This document shows positions 47,562-57,426 of a stretch of 64,000 nucleotides of DNA, piece by piece (position 1 is the first letter of the stretch; each line of letters starts with the position of its first letter). The position numbers and the translations under genes are program-made. The stretch comes from Debaryomyces hansenii CBS767 (lineage: Eukaryota > Ascomycota > Pichiomycetes > Serinales > Debaryomycetaceae): positions 1,798,001-1,862,000 of the forward strand of contig NC_006048.2 of assembly GCF_000006445.2 (NCBI RefSeq), given 5' to 3'. The notes below the pieces were generated by a model. It made no database searches, had not been told where the DNA came from, and saw nothing but the letters and a program-made list of their open reading frames with translations.

Positions 47562-50500
47562 ATGGCCGATAATAACCCAGATGGTGGATTATCTGCAGAT
47601 GTCTTTTTAATGGAAGATAAATTGTCCAAGATAAGAACACAAATTAATTCAAAATTAGACAATCAAAAGAATTTAGCTATAATCTTATCCGCTGTGGAAG
47701 AAAACATCGAGGAACAAAAGAATGAAAAAACACCAGTTGCGTACTTTGTTTCCTTCTTATCCTTATTAGACCAATCTGTTAAGGGTGATAGTATTGTTGA
47801 TAGTGGATTAGCTACTACCACGGCTTACTTTTTGGATATTATTTTTCCGTTTACTCCTAAACCATTATTGAAAGCTAAGTTCGGTGAAATTTTAACCAAA
47901 TTAGCCCCTCCACTTACAAACCCAGAATCTGAAGCTCCATTAGTTAGGTCGACTATTGGTGCATTGGAGAGTTTATTGTTAGCACAGGACCATCAACAAT
48001 GGGTTTCTTCCGGCAACATTTCCCCAAAGAGAGCTTTGATTGGATTATTGGAATTATCGTTTGACCCAAGACCAAAAGTGAGAAGAAGAGCTCAAGAATC
48101 AGTTCATAAGATCTTAATGAATCCCCCACCATCTCCTTCTCCTATTCATGTTGCTGCACCATTGTGTGGTGATTTAGCTTTAAAGAAATTAGTTTCGTTG
48201 GTTGAAACACTGTCCAGAGGTAATAAGAAGAATTCAAATAAAGATTCAAATTCACAAATCATTCATACATTACAATTAATCACATCTATCACTTCTGCCA
48301 ACTCGTGGCCTTCAACTCAAATAGAACCGTTATGTGACATATTACTTGAAATTTCGAAGACCTCAGATCAATATTTAGTGACTTCTGCGTTCTCTGCGTT
48401 TGAAGGATTATTCAAATCAATGTCCAATATCATTGATGTGGAAAAGTTCACAAAGGTTTTGGATATCATCTTCGATTTAAAACCATCAGTCAATGATTCG
48501 CATTTGGCTGCTTCTTGGTTAGCGGTCGTTGCTAAAGCATTGGAAAGTTTTGCTTCTTTATCACCGGAGACTTGTCTTCAGAGAACTTCAGATGTTATTC
48601 CAATAGTATCTCAATTTTTATCATCAGATTCAAGAGATATTTACATTTCTGCATCTCAGTGCTTAATAGCTATTATTACTGAAACTATTCCAGATAATTA
48701 CTTGCTTCAACCATCGGAACAACATGGCGTATCCGGTGAAATATATGAATTAATGGATGAAACCATCACATTTATTGCAGATCATATTGAGAAGGAATTA
48801 TTATCCATCAAGTATCAACATGCTACTAAGGAAATTTTAGAGCTTATTACTGCTACTATTTTGAAATTAAGAACCCGCTGTAATCCGGACTTTTTGAATG
48901 TTTTACAGGTTGTTGGAGAATGGCGTACTAATGAAACCGATTCCTTTCCACACAATAAAGAGGCGGAAGATGTCATCTCTGCGTCTATTTCTACAATGGG
49001 CCCGGATGTAGTTTTAAGTGTTTTACCATTAAACTTGAACGGTGAAGGATCTGGTAGAGCTTGGTTATTGCCATTATTGAGAGATAATGTGCGTTTTGCT
49101 GATTTAAGTTTCTACAGAAGAGAAATCTTACCGTTAGTTGAACTTTTTGAACAGAAAATTAAGGATGCAACCAATAAAGAATCTATGCACGTTAAGATTT
49201 TGCAAACAATAATTGATCAAGTATGGTCATTATTACCACACTTCTGTGATTTACCTAAGGATATGAGAAGTAGTTTTGATGATTCCTTTGCTGCTACCTT
49301 ATCTGACTTGATGTATGCGAATGTAGAATTGAGAATTCCAATCTGCCATGCATTAAGATTACTAGTTGAATCCAATATAGCCTATAGTGAAGGCGCTCTT
49401 GCGGATGATTTATTGATGCAAGAGGAATTCCCTATTGCAGAATCAAAAAAGAATTTAGAATATTTAGCTTCAAAGGCTTCAAACATTTTGTCAGTTTTAT
49501 TCAATATTTTCACTTCGACAATTCCTGAATCTAGAGGATTTATTTTAGATACTGTTGATACGTATTTACAAGTTATTCCAAAGGCTGACTTAGAAAGTAC
49601 TTTTAATAAAGTATGTGGTTTGTTAAAGAACAGTATGGATGAAGAGGTTAATGCTGCCCCAGCTACTAACCAATCCAAATCTGAAGCTCCAAAATTAAGC
49701 TCAACAATGATGGACTTAATTGTGGCTATGGCTAAATACGTTCCTGAGTCATCTCATAATGCATTATTTAGTATCTTTTCTTCAACTGTCGCCTTAGAGA
49801 ATAATGTTCTTATGCAAAAGAGGTCATACAGAATCATCAATAAGCTTGTTGAAACCGATGAGGGTAAAGCCTCTATTGTTAAGTTTATTGGTAACATTGA
49901 AGAAGTTTTGGTTGCCACAGCTGAAATAACTCATAAGTCAGCAAGAGCCTCAAGATTATCAGCAATACATTTGATTTTGGATTTATTACCTGAAGGCGAT
50001 TTACATTTTATTCCAGCAGTTTTGCAAGAAATAATCATGTCTACTAAAGATGTCAATGAAAAAACCCGTGGTTTATCGTACCAAATTTTGATTAAAATGG
50101 GTCATAGAATGAGCCAAGGGGGTTTGATTGAAAACTCTAAGGTTCCAGGTTTTGCTGATGATACTCCATCAAGTGAAGCATCTTTAACCGAATTTTTTAC
50201 CATGGTAAGTGCTGGGTTGGCTGCACAAACTCCACATATGATCTCCGCAACAATTACTGCCGTATCATGCTTAGTATTTGAATTCAAAGATGAATTACCT
50301 ACAGAAGTGTTATTGGAAATTGCATCCACTGTCGAATTATTTTTAACTCATAACTCGAGAGAAATTGCAAAATCGGCAATTGGTTTCGTCAAGGTTGAAG
50401 TCTTGTCATTACCAGAAGACTTAGTGAGAGCTAATTTGAAGGAATTGTTAACAAAGTTAATGAGATGGTCACACGAACATAAGGGTCATTTCAAATCTAA

Positions 50501-51173
50501 AGTGAAGCATATCTTAGAAAGATTAATAAGAAAATTTGGAGTAGAAGAAGTTGAACAAGCCATTCCAGAAGAAGACAAGAAATTGGTTTCCAATATCAAA
50601 AAGACTAGAGATAGAACAAAGAGAAAGCAAGAAGCTGAAATAGCTGAAGGAACTGAAACTCCTGGTAATAAGAAATTCGTTTCTGCCTACGAAGAAGCAT
50701 TATATGATTCAGATGACGAAGACGTTGATAATGTTGATGATGAGGAACAAACTCATGGCAAGAAATCCAACCAGTTTATTTTGGAAACTGGTGATGAACC
50801 ATTGAACTTGTTAGACCGTCAGACCCTTGCTCATATTTCTTCTTCCAAACCTAAGAAGTTCACTAAAAAGGATTTGGCTGCGAAATCTGATTTCAAAACT
50901 AAGAACGGTAAATTTGTTTTCAATGAAGGAGAGGAGGACGATCCGCTTTCTTCAAAGAGCTCTGGTATTGATGCATACTTGGATGCCGTGAAACTGGCAC
51001 CAGTAAGAGGTCAAAAGAATAAATTGAAATTTAAGAAGAACAAGAATGAAGATGACTTTTCCGAAGACGAAGATGAAAAACCCGCCTTTAAGAAATCTTC
51101 TAATAATAAATTAATGAATAAATCAAAAATTCAAAAGCCAAAGCAAAAATTTAAGGCAAAGAAGAAGCTTTAA
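47562..51173 (+). CDS. RRP12: Ribosome biogenesis and export factor Rrp12
   Basis: 1203 residues from ATG at 47562 (MADNNPDGG); an in-frame TTG 12 bp upstream is not used. The protein is an all-helical HEAT/ARM-repeat solenoid up to about residue 1010, with blocks such as RPKVRRRAQESVHKIL, KRALIGLLELSFDP and KRSYRIINKLVETDEG. A highly charged basic/acidic C-terminal tail is rich in Lys and Asp. Rrp12 accompanies pre-40S and pre-60S particles, binds Ran and helps export them. It carries a TCACGTGA site upstream, like DBP7. Confidence 0.95.
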   Translation: MADNNPDGGLSADVFLMEDKLSKIRTQINSKLDNQKNLAIILSAVEENIEEQKNEKTPVAYFVSFLSLLDQSVKGDSIVDSGLATTTAYFLDIIFPFTPKPLLKAKFGEILTKLAPPLTNPESEAPLVRSTIGALESLLLAQDHQQWVSSGNISPKRALIGLLELSFDPRPKVRRRAQESVHKILMNPPPSPSPIHVAAPLCGDLALKKLVSLVETLSRGNKKNSNKDSNSQIIHTLQLITSITSANSWPSTQIEPLCDILLEISKTSDQYLVTSAFSAFEGLFKSMSNIIDVEKFTKVLDIIFDLKPSVNDSHLAASWLAVVAKALESFASLSPETCLQRTSDVIPIVSQFLSSDSRDIYISASQCLIAIITETIPDNYLLQPSEQHGVSGEIYELMDETITFIADHIEKELLSIKYQHATKEILELITATILKLRTRCNPDFLNVLQVVGEWRTNETDSFPHNKEAEDVISASISTMGPDVVLSVLPLNLNGEGSGRAWLLPLLRDNVRFADLSFYRREILPLVELFEQKIKDATNKESMHVKILQTIIDQVWSLLPHFCDLPKDMRSSFDDSFAATLSDLMYANVELRIPICHALRLLVESNIAYSEGALADDLLMQEEFPIAESKKNLEYLASKASNILSVLFNIFTSTIPESRGFILDTVDTYLQVIPKADLESTFNKVCGLLKNSMDEEVNAAPATNQSKSEAPKLSSTMMDLIVAMAKYVPESSHNALFSIFSSTVALENNVLMQKRSYRIINKLVETDEGKASIVKFIGNIEEVLVATAEITHKSARASRLSAIHLILDLLPEGDLHFIPAVLQEIIMSTKDVNEKTRGLSYQILIKMGHRMSQGGLIENSKVPGFADDTPSSEASLTEFFTMVSAGLAAQTPHMISATITAVSCLVFEFKDELPTEVLLEIASTVELFLTHNSREIAKSAIGFVKVEVLSLPEDLVRANLKELLTKLMRWSHEHKGHFKSKVKHILERLIRKFGVEEVEQAIPEEDKKLVSNIKKTRDRTKRKQEAEIAEGTETPGNKKFVSAYEEALYDSDDEDVDNVDDEEQTHGKKSNQFILETGDEPLNLLDRQTLAHISSSKPKKFTKKDLAAKSDFKTKNGKFVFNEGEEDDPLSSKSSGIDAYLDAVKLAPVRGQKNKLKFKKNKNEDDFSEDEDEKPAFKKSSNNKLMNKSKIQKPKQKFKAKKKL

Positions 51174-51293
51174 ACAGGTTTTGTCAATAGTGTACTTTTA
51201 TATAGTGAATGCATATATATTATAATGATTAAATTGATGTAGTGCCAAATTCAAAATTCTATGATCACCTGATCGTTAATTTTTTTCGTACTG

Positions 51294-51304
51294 TAAATTT
51301 TTCA
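51294..51304 (-). promoter_or_regulatory. RRPE-like element upstream of MRPS16
   Basis: TAAATTTTTCA (reverse TGAAAAATTTA) 47-57 bp before MRPS16, plus an AATTTTTTT stretch at 51278-51286. AATTTT-type elements accompany mitoribosomal genes in complex-I-bearing yeasts and were lost in S. cerevisiae (established knowledge). Confidence 0.4.
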
Positions 51305-51350
51305 AACGTTAACAGTATGAATAGGTAGTTATACAAGAGACTATAATATA

Positions 51351-51758
51351 ATGTCTTTGAGAACAAGTCCTATAAAGATTAGGTTGGCGCTTTTCGGGAG
51401 AAAGAACCAGCCGTTATATAATATCGTTGTTGCCAATAAAAGATCGGCCCGTGATAGTTTACCAATTGAAGTCCTCGGTACATATAACCCAATTTCAGTT
51501 CCTTTAACACCAGCAGAAAAAGTGCAAGGAGTCAAACCATACAAACATATCGAATTAGACTTTGATAGATCTAAATACTGGATAGGTGTGGGTGCAGATC
51601 TCTCGGATCGTGTTAATTTCTTATTTAAGAAGGCTGGATTATTACCAGAACAATGGCCAAATCCAAATAAATTATCTCAGCATATTAATAAATCAGTTGT
51701 CAACGAAGTGAAGACAGTTTACGAAGAACCAAAGCAATACATAAGACCAAGAGACTAA
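51351..51758 (+). CDS. MRPS16: Mitochondrial small-subunit ribosomal protein bS16m
   Basis: 135 residues. The bS16 domain occupies most of the protein: [37 protein letters not shown], and [21 protein letters not shown]-terminal mitochondria-specific extension ends [12 protein letters not shown]. It belongs to the mitochondrial 37S subunit. There is no long presequence; the first basic residues (RTSPIKIR) may suffice for import. An RRPE/AATTTT-type element lies upstream. Confidence 0.93.
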   Translation: MSLRTSPIKIRLALFGRKNQPLYNIVVANKRSARDSLPIEVLGTYNPISVPLTPAEKVQGVKPYKHIELDFDRSKYWIGVGADLSDRVNFLFKKAGLLPEQWPNPNKLSQHINKSVVNEVKTVYEEPKQYIRPRD

Positions 51759-51867
51759 ATTCTTGGATTGTCTGAAGTGGTAATTATAATCTTAACTGGA
51801 AAAGGTTCTGGACTAATTTTCAAATTTACATTAATTCATCTTGTATATATACTAATATATTTGACTA

Positions 51868-53232
51868 CTACTCAATATAAGTTTCATTTTCATGTTTGTG
51901 GTATAAATAATGTAATGGTAGAAATTTACACTTCTTACAATCATTCAAGGTAGATTTACGATACTTCAATAGTGAAGAGCTCCAAATTTTTCTCATTTTA
52001 GACCTAAACCCCTGCTTGATTGTGTTCGTTGGGTCATCATTGGTATTGTAGTCACTTGAGATTTCTTTATTTACAATGTCCTTCGTAATCTGAAGTTGTA
52101 TCTCGTTATTTGCCTTTACGTCGTAGAAATTTTTAACCCATTCGGGTTCTTTAAGGCCCTTAGCTAAATGGTATTTATAATTTGCATTGTCAACATTACA
52201 CTGCCTTTGGGATGATTTAAGTACAGTCTTTTTGGAAGAATTATTACATGTACTTGTTTCTTTCGCAATTGTTGCAACTTTATTCTTTTGAAATATCTGG
52301 ATATACAACACAAGTAGTTTCGAAAATTCTTTATCCGATTCTATGCAAGGATATTGTTTACCATGTATTGTTGTAATTATTAATTTCAAACAATGTCTAA
52401 TATTCACGAATTCTTCGTAAAAGAGAGCGTTCTTTATTTGCACACCATCTAGAACTTGTCGGAAATGAACCATCACTAGCATCAATTCAGTGCAGAATGC
52501 ACTGGTGTCAGTTATAACATCATGTTGTAATATTTCATAGAAATAATCGAATACTTCGAAAGAGGGATTGCAAGTTTCTTCGACCATATTTAAAAGCCGG
52601 TTTATAAGAACGATCTTAAGATAAATATATTCATATTGTTCATTAGTTTTCTGAAATACCTTCAATTGTTTCCTATATGTTGTAGTTAATCTTGAATTTA
52701 ATATGCTATCCGAAATTGAATCAGAACGTGGTTTTTCATTAATGTGTTCTAATAAAGAGATTTGGGTTGATTTGAGACATCTTAGCAATTGAATTGTTGT
52801 ACATTCAGAGACAAATAATGTACAAGGAGATGTAGAATTTAAAGGATTATTCAAATCATATACTAGCCGAAGTATTGTATTTACTCTAGTGAGGCAATCA
52901 TTGTTTGGAAGGAAGTATATACCATTGTAGCCACTATTAAAAATTGATTCAATTATCACATTATTGATTATTTTATCAAAACGGGTACGAAAGAAGCTAG
53001 TAAACAGGGAAACGAGCTCAGATTCTAACAGTATTAATCTTTGCAGACTGGTTATTAGTTCAATTAAACAATCCAAAGGGATTTCATTGAGCGGGTATGG
53101 CAGTTCATTGATTGCAAAATCGATTTTTGCTAAATTTATCGATAACTCTTTTTCTGGATCCACAAACTCTATGGCTTTAAACGTGTTGAATGATGGATAT
53201 ATGGTACTAATATAAGAATCTTCACAACTCAT
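51868..53232 (-). CDS. Unrecognised protein, 454 aa
   Basis: I do not recognise this family. The start is ATG at 53232 (MSCEDSYISTIYP); a longer frame opening with TTG at 53274 is not a likely start. The protein is mostly helical and hydrophobic-rich but without a clear membrane segment: LIELITSLQRLILLESELVSLF, YEYIYLKIVLINRLLNMVEE. The C-terminus is basic and Cys/His-bearing (NDCKKCKFLPLHYLYHKHENE), perhaps metal-binding or nucleic-acid-binding. It converges with MRPS16. No operon-like clue exists. The frame is long and clean, so the gene is real. Confidence 0.75.
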   Translation of the reverse strand: MSCEDSYISTIYPSFNTFKAIEFVDPEKELSINLAKIDFAINELPYPLNEIPLDCLIELITSLQRLILLESELVSLFTSFFRTRFDKIINNVIIESIFNSGYNGIYFLPNNDCLTRVNTILRLVYDLNNPLNSTSPCTLFVSECTTIQLLRCLKSTQISLLEHINEKPRSDSISDSILNSRLTTTYRKQLKVFQKTNEQYEYIYLKIVLINRLLNMVEETCNPSFEVFDYFYEILQHDVITDTSAFCTELMLVMVHFRQVLDGVQIKNALFYEEFVNIRHCLKLIITTIHGKQYPCIESDKEFSKLLVLYIQIFQKNKVATIAKETSTCNNSSKKTVLKSSQRQCNVDNANYKYHLAKGLKEPEWVKNFYDVKANNEIQLQITKDIVNKEISSDYNTNDDPTNTIKQGFRSKMRKIWSSSLLKYRKSTLNDCKKCKFLPLHYLYHKHENETYIE

Positions 53233-53420
53233 ATTACAAGTTATTGTATGTACTTTTGCCAGTATAGTCCACAATTACTACAAAGTATATCTGTGGTTCC
53301 GATTGACGGGTCGCAATTTCTTTATCTACAGTTTATCCATCTCGTATACTAGAAGAAATGTGTTTATTTGACACTATATTCGGATATATAATAAAATTAA
53401 ATTAATAACTTTTAATTAGT

Positions 53421-54353
53421 TTAATCGAATAAACCCATACCCATGTCACCATCAGATTCTTCTTCTTCTTCTTCAGCTGGAGCTTCTTCAGCAGCAGCGG
53501 AGGATGAAGCAGCAGCAGCTGGAGCAGCAGCAGCGTAAGCATCTGGGTTAGCTAATCTGTCCTTGATGGCTTCAGAACCTTCGAAGGTGTAGTCAGTAGC
53601 AATAGATAAAGCTAAGACATTCTTGTAGTGGTTAACAACAGAGTGACCAACAGATGGTAAGGTTGGGTAACCAACAGCTAAGGAGATAGAAGCAATGGTG
53701 TTGATAGCGGAAACGAAGTGACCAACTAATTCATCATCAGTAATATCTAAGATAGAAGATGGGAAAATTTGACCGTTGTCGTAAACTTGGACAACAGACA
53801 TACCGTAGGTGAATGGAGAAATGTCCAACATGTTCAACAAGGTAGCTTCGGAAGGACCAACCTTGCTGTTGGTTTCAACAACTCTAACATCGGAAACAAT
53901 TTCAATGGTACCTCTGGCAATCTTGGTTGGAACACCTAAAGCTTGGAAGAAAGAGGTCTTACCTGGTTCCATACCAGTGTTACCAGCTGGAATCCAGACA
54001 TCCTTTGGAGCAACAGCACCGGCCTTAGCTGGAGCAGCAACAACATTGGAAACAATGGTGTCTCTGATGGTCTTCAAGTCACTGTTAGTGAAAATGAAAC
54101 CAACATTACCTCTAACGAAAGGCATCAACTTTTCGTATTCTGGTAAGTCAGCTAAGAATCCTCTCAAGGCTCTTCTAACCATGGTGTTCTTACCCATCAA
54201 AACAGTAGCATCACCACGTAAAGCTTTTCTGATTTCGTGCATTTGTTGGGACGAAACATTATCGACACCAACGATGAAGATAGACTTGTATTCTTCTAAT
54301 AATTCTCTTAATTTGCTGAAGTATTGAACCTTCTTTTCACGAGCACCACCCAT
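53421..54353 (-). CDS. RPP0: 60S acidic ribosomal protein P0 (uL10)
   Basis: 310 residues. The uL10 N-terminal domain [26 protein letters not shown], and [13 protein letters not shown] are present. Then come insertion domain II and the Ala-rich hinge ([16 protein letters not shown]). The C-terminal acidic peptide ends [12 protein letters not shown]0 anchors P1/P2 dimers at the ribosomal GTPase centre. The usual tail is GFGLFD, so Met replaces Phe here. Strong codon bias is evident, and long antisense frames result from it. The promoter combines RRPE, Tbf1-like and CACGTGA elements. Confidence 0.97.
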   Translation of the reverse strand: MGGAREKKVQYFSKLRELLEEYKSIFIVGVDNVSSQQMHEIRKALRGDATVLMGKNTMVRRALRGFLADLPEYEKLMPFVRGNVGFIFTNSDLKTIRDTIVSNVVAAPAKAGAVAPKDVWIPAGNTGMEPGKTSFFQALGVPTKIARGTIEIVSDVRVVETNSKVGPSEATLLNMLDISPFTYGMSVVQVYDNGQIFPSSILDITDDELVGHFVSAINTIASISLAVGYPTLPSVGHSVVNHYKNVLALSIATDYTFEGSEAIKDRLANPDAYAAAAPAAAASSSAAAEEAPAEEEEEESDGDMGMGLFD

Positions 54354-54479
54354 TTCGACTTATTTACTTATTTATTGACGATAGGAATATTTAATGGACC
54401 CAATATCTGATAAGTTAATAAAAGGAAAAACTCTATAATTATGTCCGCTGTGAAATTTCAACCTACCTAGTGGGTACTC

Positions 54480-54490
54480 AAAATTTTTCA
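54480..54490 (-). promoter_or_regulatory. RRPE element upstream of RPP0
   Basis: On the gene strand TGAAAAATTTT, a perfect RRPE consensus, 127 bp before RPP0. Confidence 0.5.
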
Positions 54491-54527
54491 GCTATGGTTT
54501 TGTGTCATTTTTATGAATTTTCAATTC

Positions 54528-54556
54528 AAACCCTAAACCTAACTATATACACGTGA
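54528..54556. promoter_or_regulatory. Tbf1-like site plus CACGTGA in the RPP0 promoter
   Basis: AAACCCTAAACC at 54528-54539 (reverse GGTTTAGGGTTT) resembles the Tbf1 telomere-like site. CACGTGA follows at 54550-54556. In Candida albicans, Tbf1 with Cbf1 controls ribosomal-protein genes, so this pairing is expected (established knowledge). Use here is inferred. Confidence 0.5.
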
Positions 54557-54629
54557 ATACGTATATACGATATATGATAGCTCATAGTTTATAATTTATA
54601 ATAGTCTACTCTTCTAACTATATAGACAA

Positions 54630-56771
54630 TCAGCCCATGCCCATATTCTCGTATTCAGAACTGACAAATGAGTATTTCAAATAATGCTGCCACAAGTTTT
54701 CTAGCCTGGCAGATTGTTGAACACGATCTTGCTCCAAACGGCTGTCTTTAGAACCATCTTGCTTTAAGGGTTCGCTATTTTCGAGCAACCTCTTGTCTTT
54801 GTTCTTCTTCTTTTTCTTTGATTTCTTATTCGACTTATTTTTCTTTTCCTTGACAGGTTTTCCGAGCCTTCTAGCTAGCGAAATCCAGTCATCGACGGTT
54901 AAAGAATCCATGTCATAGACTTTATCATCGGTGGCATATTCAAATTCGTAGGAAAATTCTTTCTCCCCTCTGTTTATGTTGGCTAAATCAGCGTAATATT
55001 GAACATATCTCTCCGGAGTAAATGCCTGAGGTATGTAGGCCGGACCCAAAGATTTGGATTTTGGCATTTTAGGAGGGAAAGTATTATCGTTTTTGAATAT
55101 TTCCACTTGTTGGCCAAAAGTAATGAATTCGTCGTCGTAATCGGCTTCTACTTGCGTTTCCATCAACTTTTCGAGTCCCTCGAAGAACTCATTCCATGGA
55201 GCGAATCTTGGTTGGTTATCGGAAGTAAGGAGATTTTGGAGACCTGTGATATTGTATTCCCATACTCGTAACCCAGAGTTGAACGTTGGAACGACACTGG
55301 CTGTTACATGTGCAATGGAATACCTCTCTGATACATATCCACTCTTCTTTTTCCCCTTGACATTTGCGTAATATTCCTTTCTCACGTTTTCCATGTATCC
55401 TACCTTACCATTTGGGACTCCACCCTGGATCCTGATATCATCCATATTTTTGAAGTTCACAGAATCTTCAAACCCATCTTTAAGTATAGGACTATTGAAA
55501 TTGGAGTATGATTCTTCTAGTGACGTATCTTCATCGTCGTCGTCAGAGTCACTGTCGGAATTGTCGTCATCATCCAGTACGTATAGGTCATTTTCAAATG
55601 ATAACTCGTAGTCGAAACCAAGTTTCCCGAACTTATTTTTGATGGATTTATATGCTTCCTTGGAATCCAATGGAATGAAGTGATCTATATTCATGTGGCC
55701 GTACAAGCCGCCGATTATAACATCTCTGTATTCATGCATCCACACAATATATTTACGCAAACATGAAATATCGTAGTTCTTTTCGTTAGGTGGAACATGT
55801 CCTGAGAGCCAAACCTTCATGTTTCTAGCCCGCATTTCTTTCAACGTATATCCTAACCATTCGAATAACTTATGGCCAGGGTCCTTCTTTCTATCACAAT
55901 TATCGACCAATGGATTTGATTGAAAAAGGTATAACGTATTTATCGACAAAACTGCCAATTCGTTAGGAATGATCTCCTTGAAAAAATATGCGCCTCTATT
56001 GAATATATGCAATTGGGCTGCAGGGACAAAATCGTGCCATATCTTGAATAATTCTCTCGTCTGTAAAGTTGGACCCGGAGAAAATAAGTTATGTGGGAAA
56101 ACATCATTGTTACCAAGCGATGGAACTAGTGGGATCTTCAATTGTCTTGGGCGCCCTCCACGGGGATTCTCTTCTTTGAACGTTTCATACATCAATTCAC
56201 TCACTCTTTGATTCATATCAAAAATATTTGACTCAGTTCTAGGATATCTTCTGTCGTTATCGTGCCTGACATTATCACCGGTCCACACAACAAAATCGAT
56301 CTTATCCTTCAAGTTCTCCTTAACCCATTTGAGTGTATCTTCCATCAACACCATAGGACTGTCACAGCCAAGCACAGCATCCCCATATTTCCCTGCGCTT
56401 CCCTTTCCACTATGGCACAACGAACCCACATCTGCACCAGTCTTGTAGTACTTATCTGGATGCATATCTGTGATGTGCAAGAATCTCCCATGCAAAACCT
56501 GCTCATCTCCACCCTTAACAATCTTCAACTTCGGTTTGGGACTCAACCCCAATTTTGTAAGCTGTTCGACCTCCGTTGCTTCCAAGTCCAATACCTCAAC
56601 CGATGGCTTCTCATATTCCATCCCCAAAGCTTCATTTGCAGAACCGGATTGATGGCCAAGCATCACCGCCAACCCCGATACCATGAGAAGAACTCCAACT
56701 ACAGTCACCACAATGCGCAGCCGTGTCGATCCGCTGCTTCGGTGACTCTTTTCATCAATTAGAACTGACAT
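54630..56771 (-). CDS. PPN1: Vacuolar endopolyphosphatase Ppn1
   Basis: 713 residues. A short cytosolic start is followed by one membrane anchor (about 18-39). The metallophosphatase domain has DMHPDKYY, VVWTGDNVRHD, PSLGNNDVFPHN and a GH(V)P-type metal ligand in WLSGHVPPNEK, with YGHMNIDHF. A Ser/Asp-rich insert, a C-terminal Lys-rich stretch (KKNKSNKKSKKKKKNKDKR) and a final conserved tail follow. Ppn1 cleaves long-chain polyphosphate in the vacuole; the precursor is processed by proteases. In S. cerevisiae PPN1/PHM5 belongs to the PHO regulon. A GCACGTGC element lies 85 bp upstream. Confidence 0.95.
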   Translation of the reverse strand: MSVLIDEKSHRSSGSTRLRIVVTVVGVLLMVSGLAVMLGHQSGSANEALGMEYEKPSVEVLDLEATEVEQLTKLGLSPKPKLKIVKGGDEQVLHGRFLHITDMHPDKYYKTGADVGSLCHSGKGSAGKYGDAVLGCDSPMVLMEDTLKWVKENLKDKIDFVVWTGDNVRHDNDRRYPRTESNIFDMNQRVSELMYETFKEENPRGGRPRQLKIPLVPSLGNNDVFPHNLFSPGPTLQTRELFKIWHDFVPAAQLHIFNRGAYFFKEIIPNELAVLSINTLYLFQSNPLVDNCDRKKDPGHKLFEWLGYTLKEMRARNMKVWLSGHVPPNEKNYDISCLRKYIVWMHEYRDVIIGGLYGHMNIDHFIPLDSKEAYKSIKNKFGKLGFDYELSFENDLYVLDDDDNSDSDSDDDDEDTSLEESYSNFNSPILKDGFEDSVNFKNMDDIRIQGGVPNGKVGYMENVRKEYYANVKGKKKSGYVSERYSIAHVTASVVPTFNSGLRVWEYNITGLQNLLTSDNQPRFAPWNEFFEGLEKLMETQVEADYDDEFITFGQQVEIFKNDNTFPPKMPKSKSLGPAYIPQAFTPERYVQYYADLANINRGEKEFSYEFEYATDDKVYDMDSLTVDDWISLARRLGKPVKEKKNKSNKKSKKKKKNKDKRLLENSEPLKQDGSKDSRLEQDRVQQSARLENLWQHYLKYSFVSSEYENMGMG

Positions 56772-56855
56772 TTTGCTTACTACAACAACGTATTACTTGA
56801 GATTCATTCCATAATTAGATATCTATCTAGAGAACATTCGACTCGGATTGGGTGT

Positions 56856-56863
56856 GCACGTGC
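56856..56863. promoter_or_regulatory. GCACGTGC E-box (Pho4-compatible) upstream of PPN1
   Basis: CACGTG with G/C flanks, 85 bp before the PPN1 start. A T flank, which blocks Pho4 and favours Cbf1, is absent here, unlike the other sites in the window. PPN1/PHM5 is a phosphate-starvation gene in S. cerevisiae. Confidence 0.5.
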
Positions 56864-57244
56864 AGCAGATAATCATATTAATTCGTTGCAATATCCCAAG
56901 TTCGAATCCCTAGAGATTGAGAAGTGATTATCTGGTGTATGGCTTTATATCTTTAATCGACCATATTATGCTCATACATCCATGCACAGGTGAACATGGC
57001 GTGCATGCATCCCATAAATCGTTCCTAATCGATCGGGATGCTTTTGATACCCGAACCCAACGCAAGAATAACCTTATTATGGCTAGAAGCGTCTAATAAA
57101 CTGAATTCATAACTTATTACATACGTCGCATACATGATTTCGTCCTTAATGGCATTTCATTTACCTAAAACAGAAAAGCAATGATTCTCGCGATTCGATT
57201 TTATTTACATATTTTGCAGCATCTGAATAGGCATTGTTGAAAAC

Positions 57245-57426
57245 GCGAAAGTTCCAAAACGCGAAATGGGCGACTAGGAGGTGTTCTACAGTAAATAATA
57301 GCGGAATGAAGAATATATTGCGAGTATTATTGTTTATTTTGGAAGTTTTGTTCATGTACCATCTATATTAATTGCAGAAAAATATGTTTGGAATCGCGAA
57401 TTGAATAGGAGATTCGATTCACGAAA
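57245..57426 (+). promoter_or_regulatory. SCB-like cluster (CRCGAAA) upstream of the homeodomain gene
   Basis: CGCGAAA at 57245 and 57261, 16 bp apart, CGCGAAT at 57395 and CACGAAA at 57420. Three of four fit the SBF consensus CRCGAAA exactly. They lie 243-424 bp before the ATG and face the homeodomain gene. Confidence 0.55.

Noticed and set aside
51263..51270. TCACCTGA upstream of MRPS16 as an E-box
   Set aside because: One mismatch to TCACGTGA in the core CG; Cbf1 binding is unlikely.
53809..54327. 172-codon antisense frame over RPP0
   Set aside because: A shadow of the strongly biased codons of RPP0; no motif.
56262..56762. 166-codon antisense frame over the PPN1 5' region
   Set aside because: Shadow frame of a well-supported gene.
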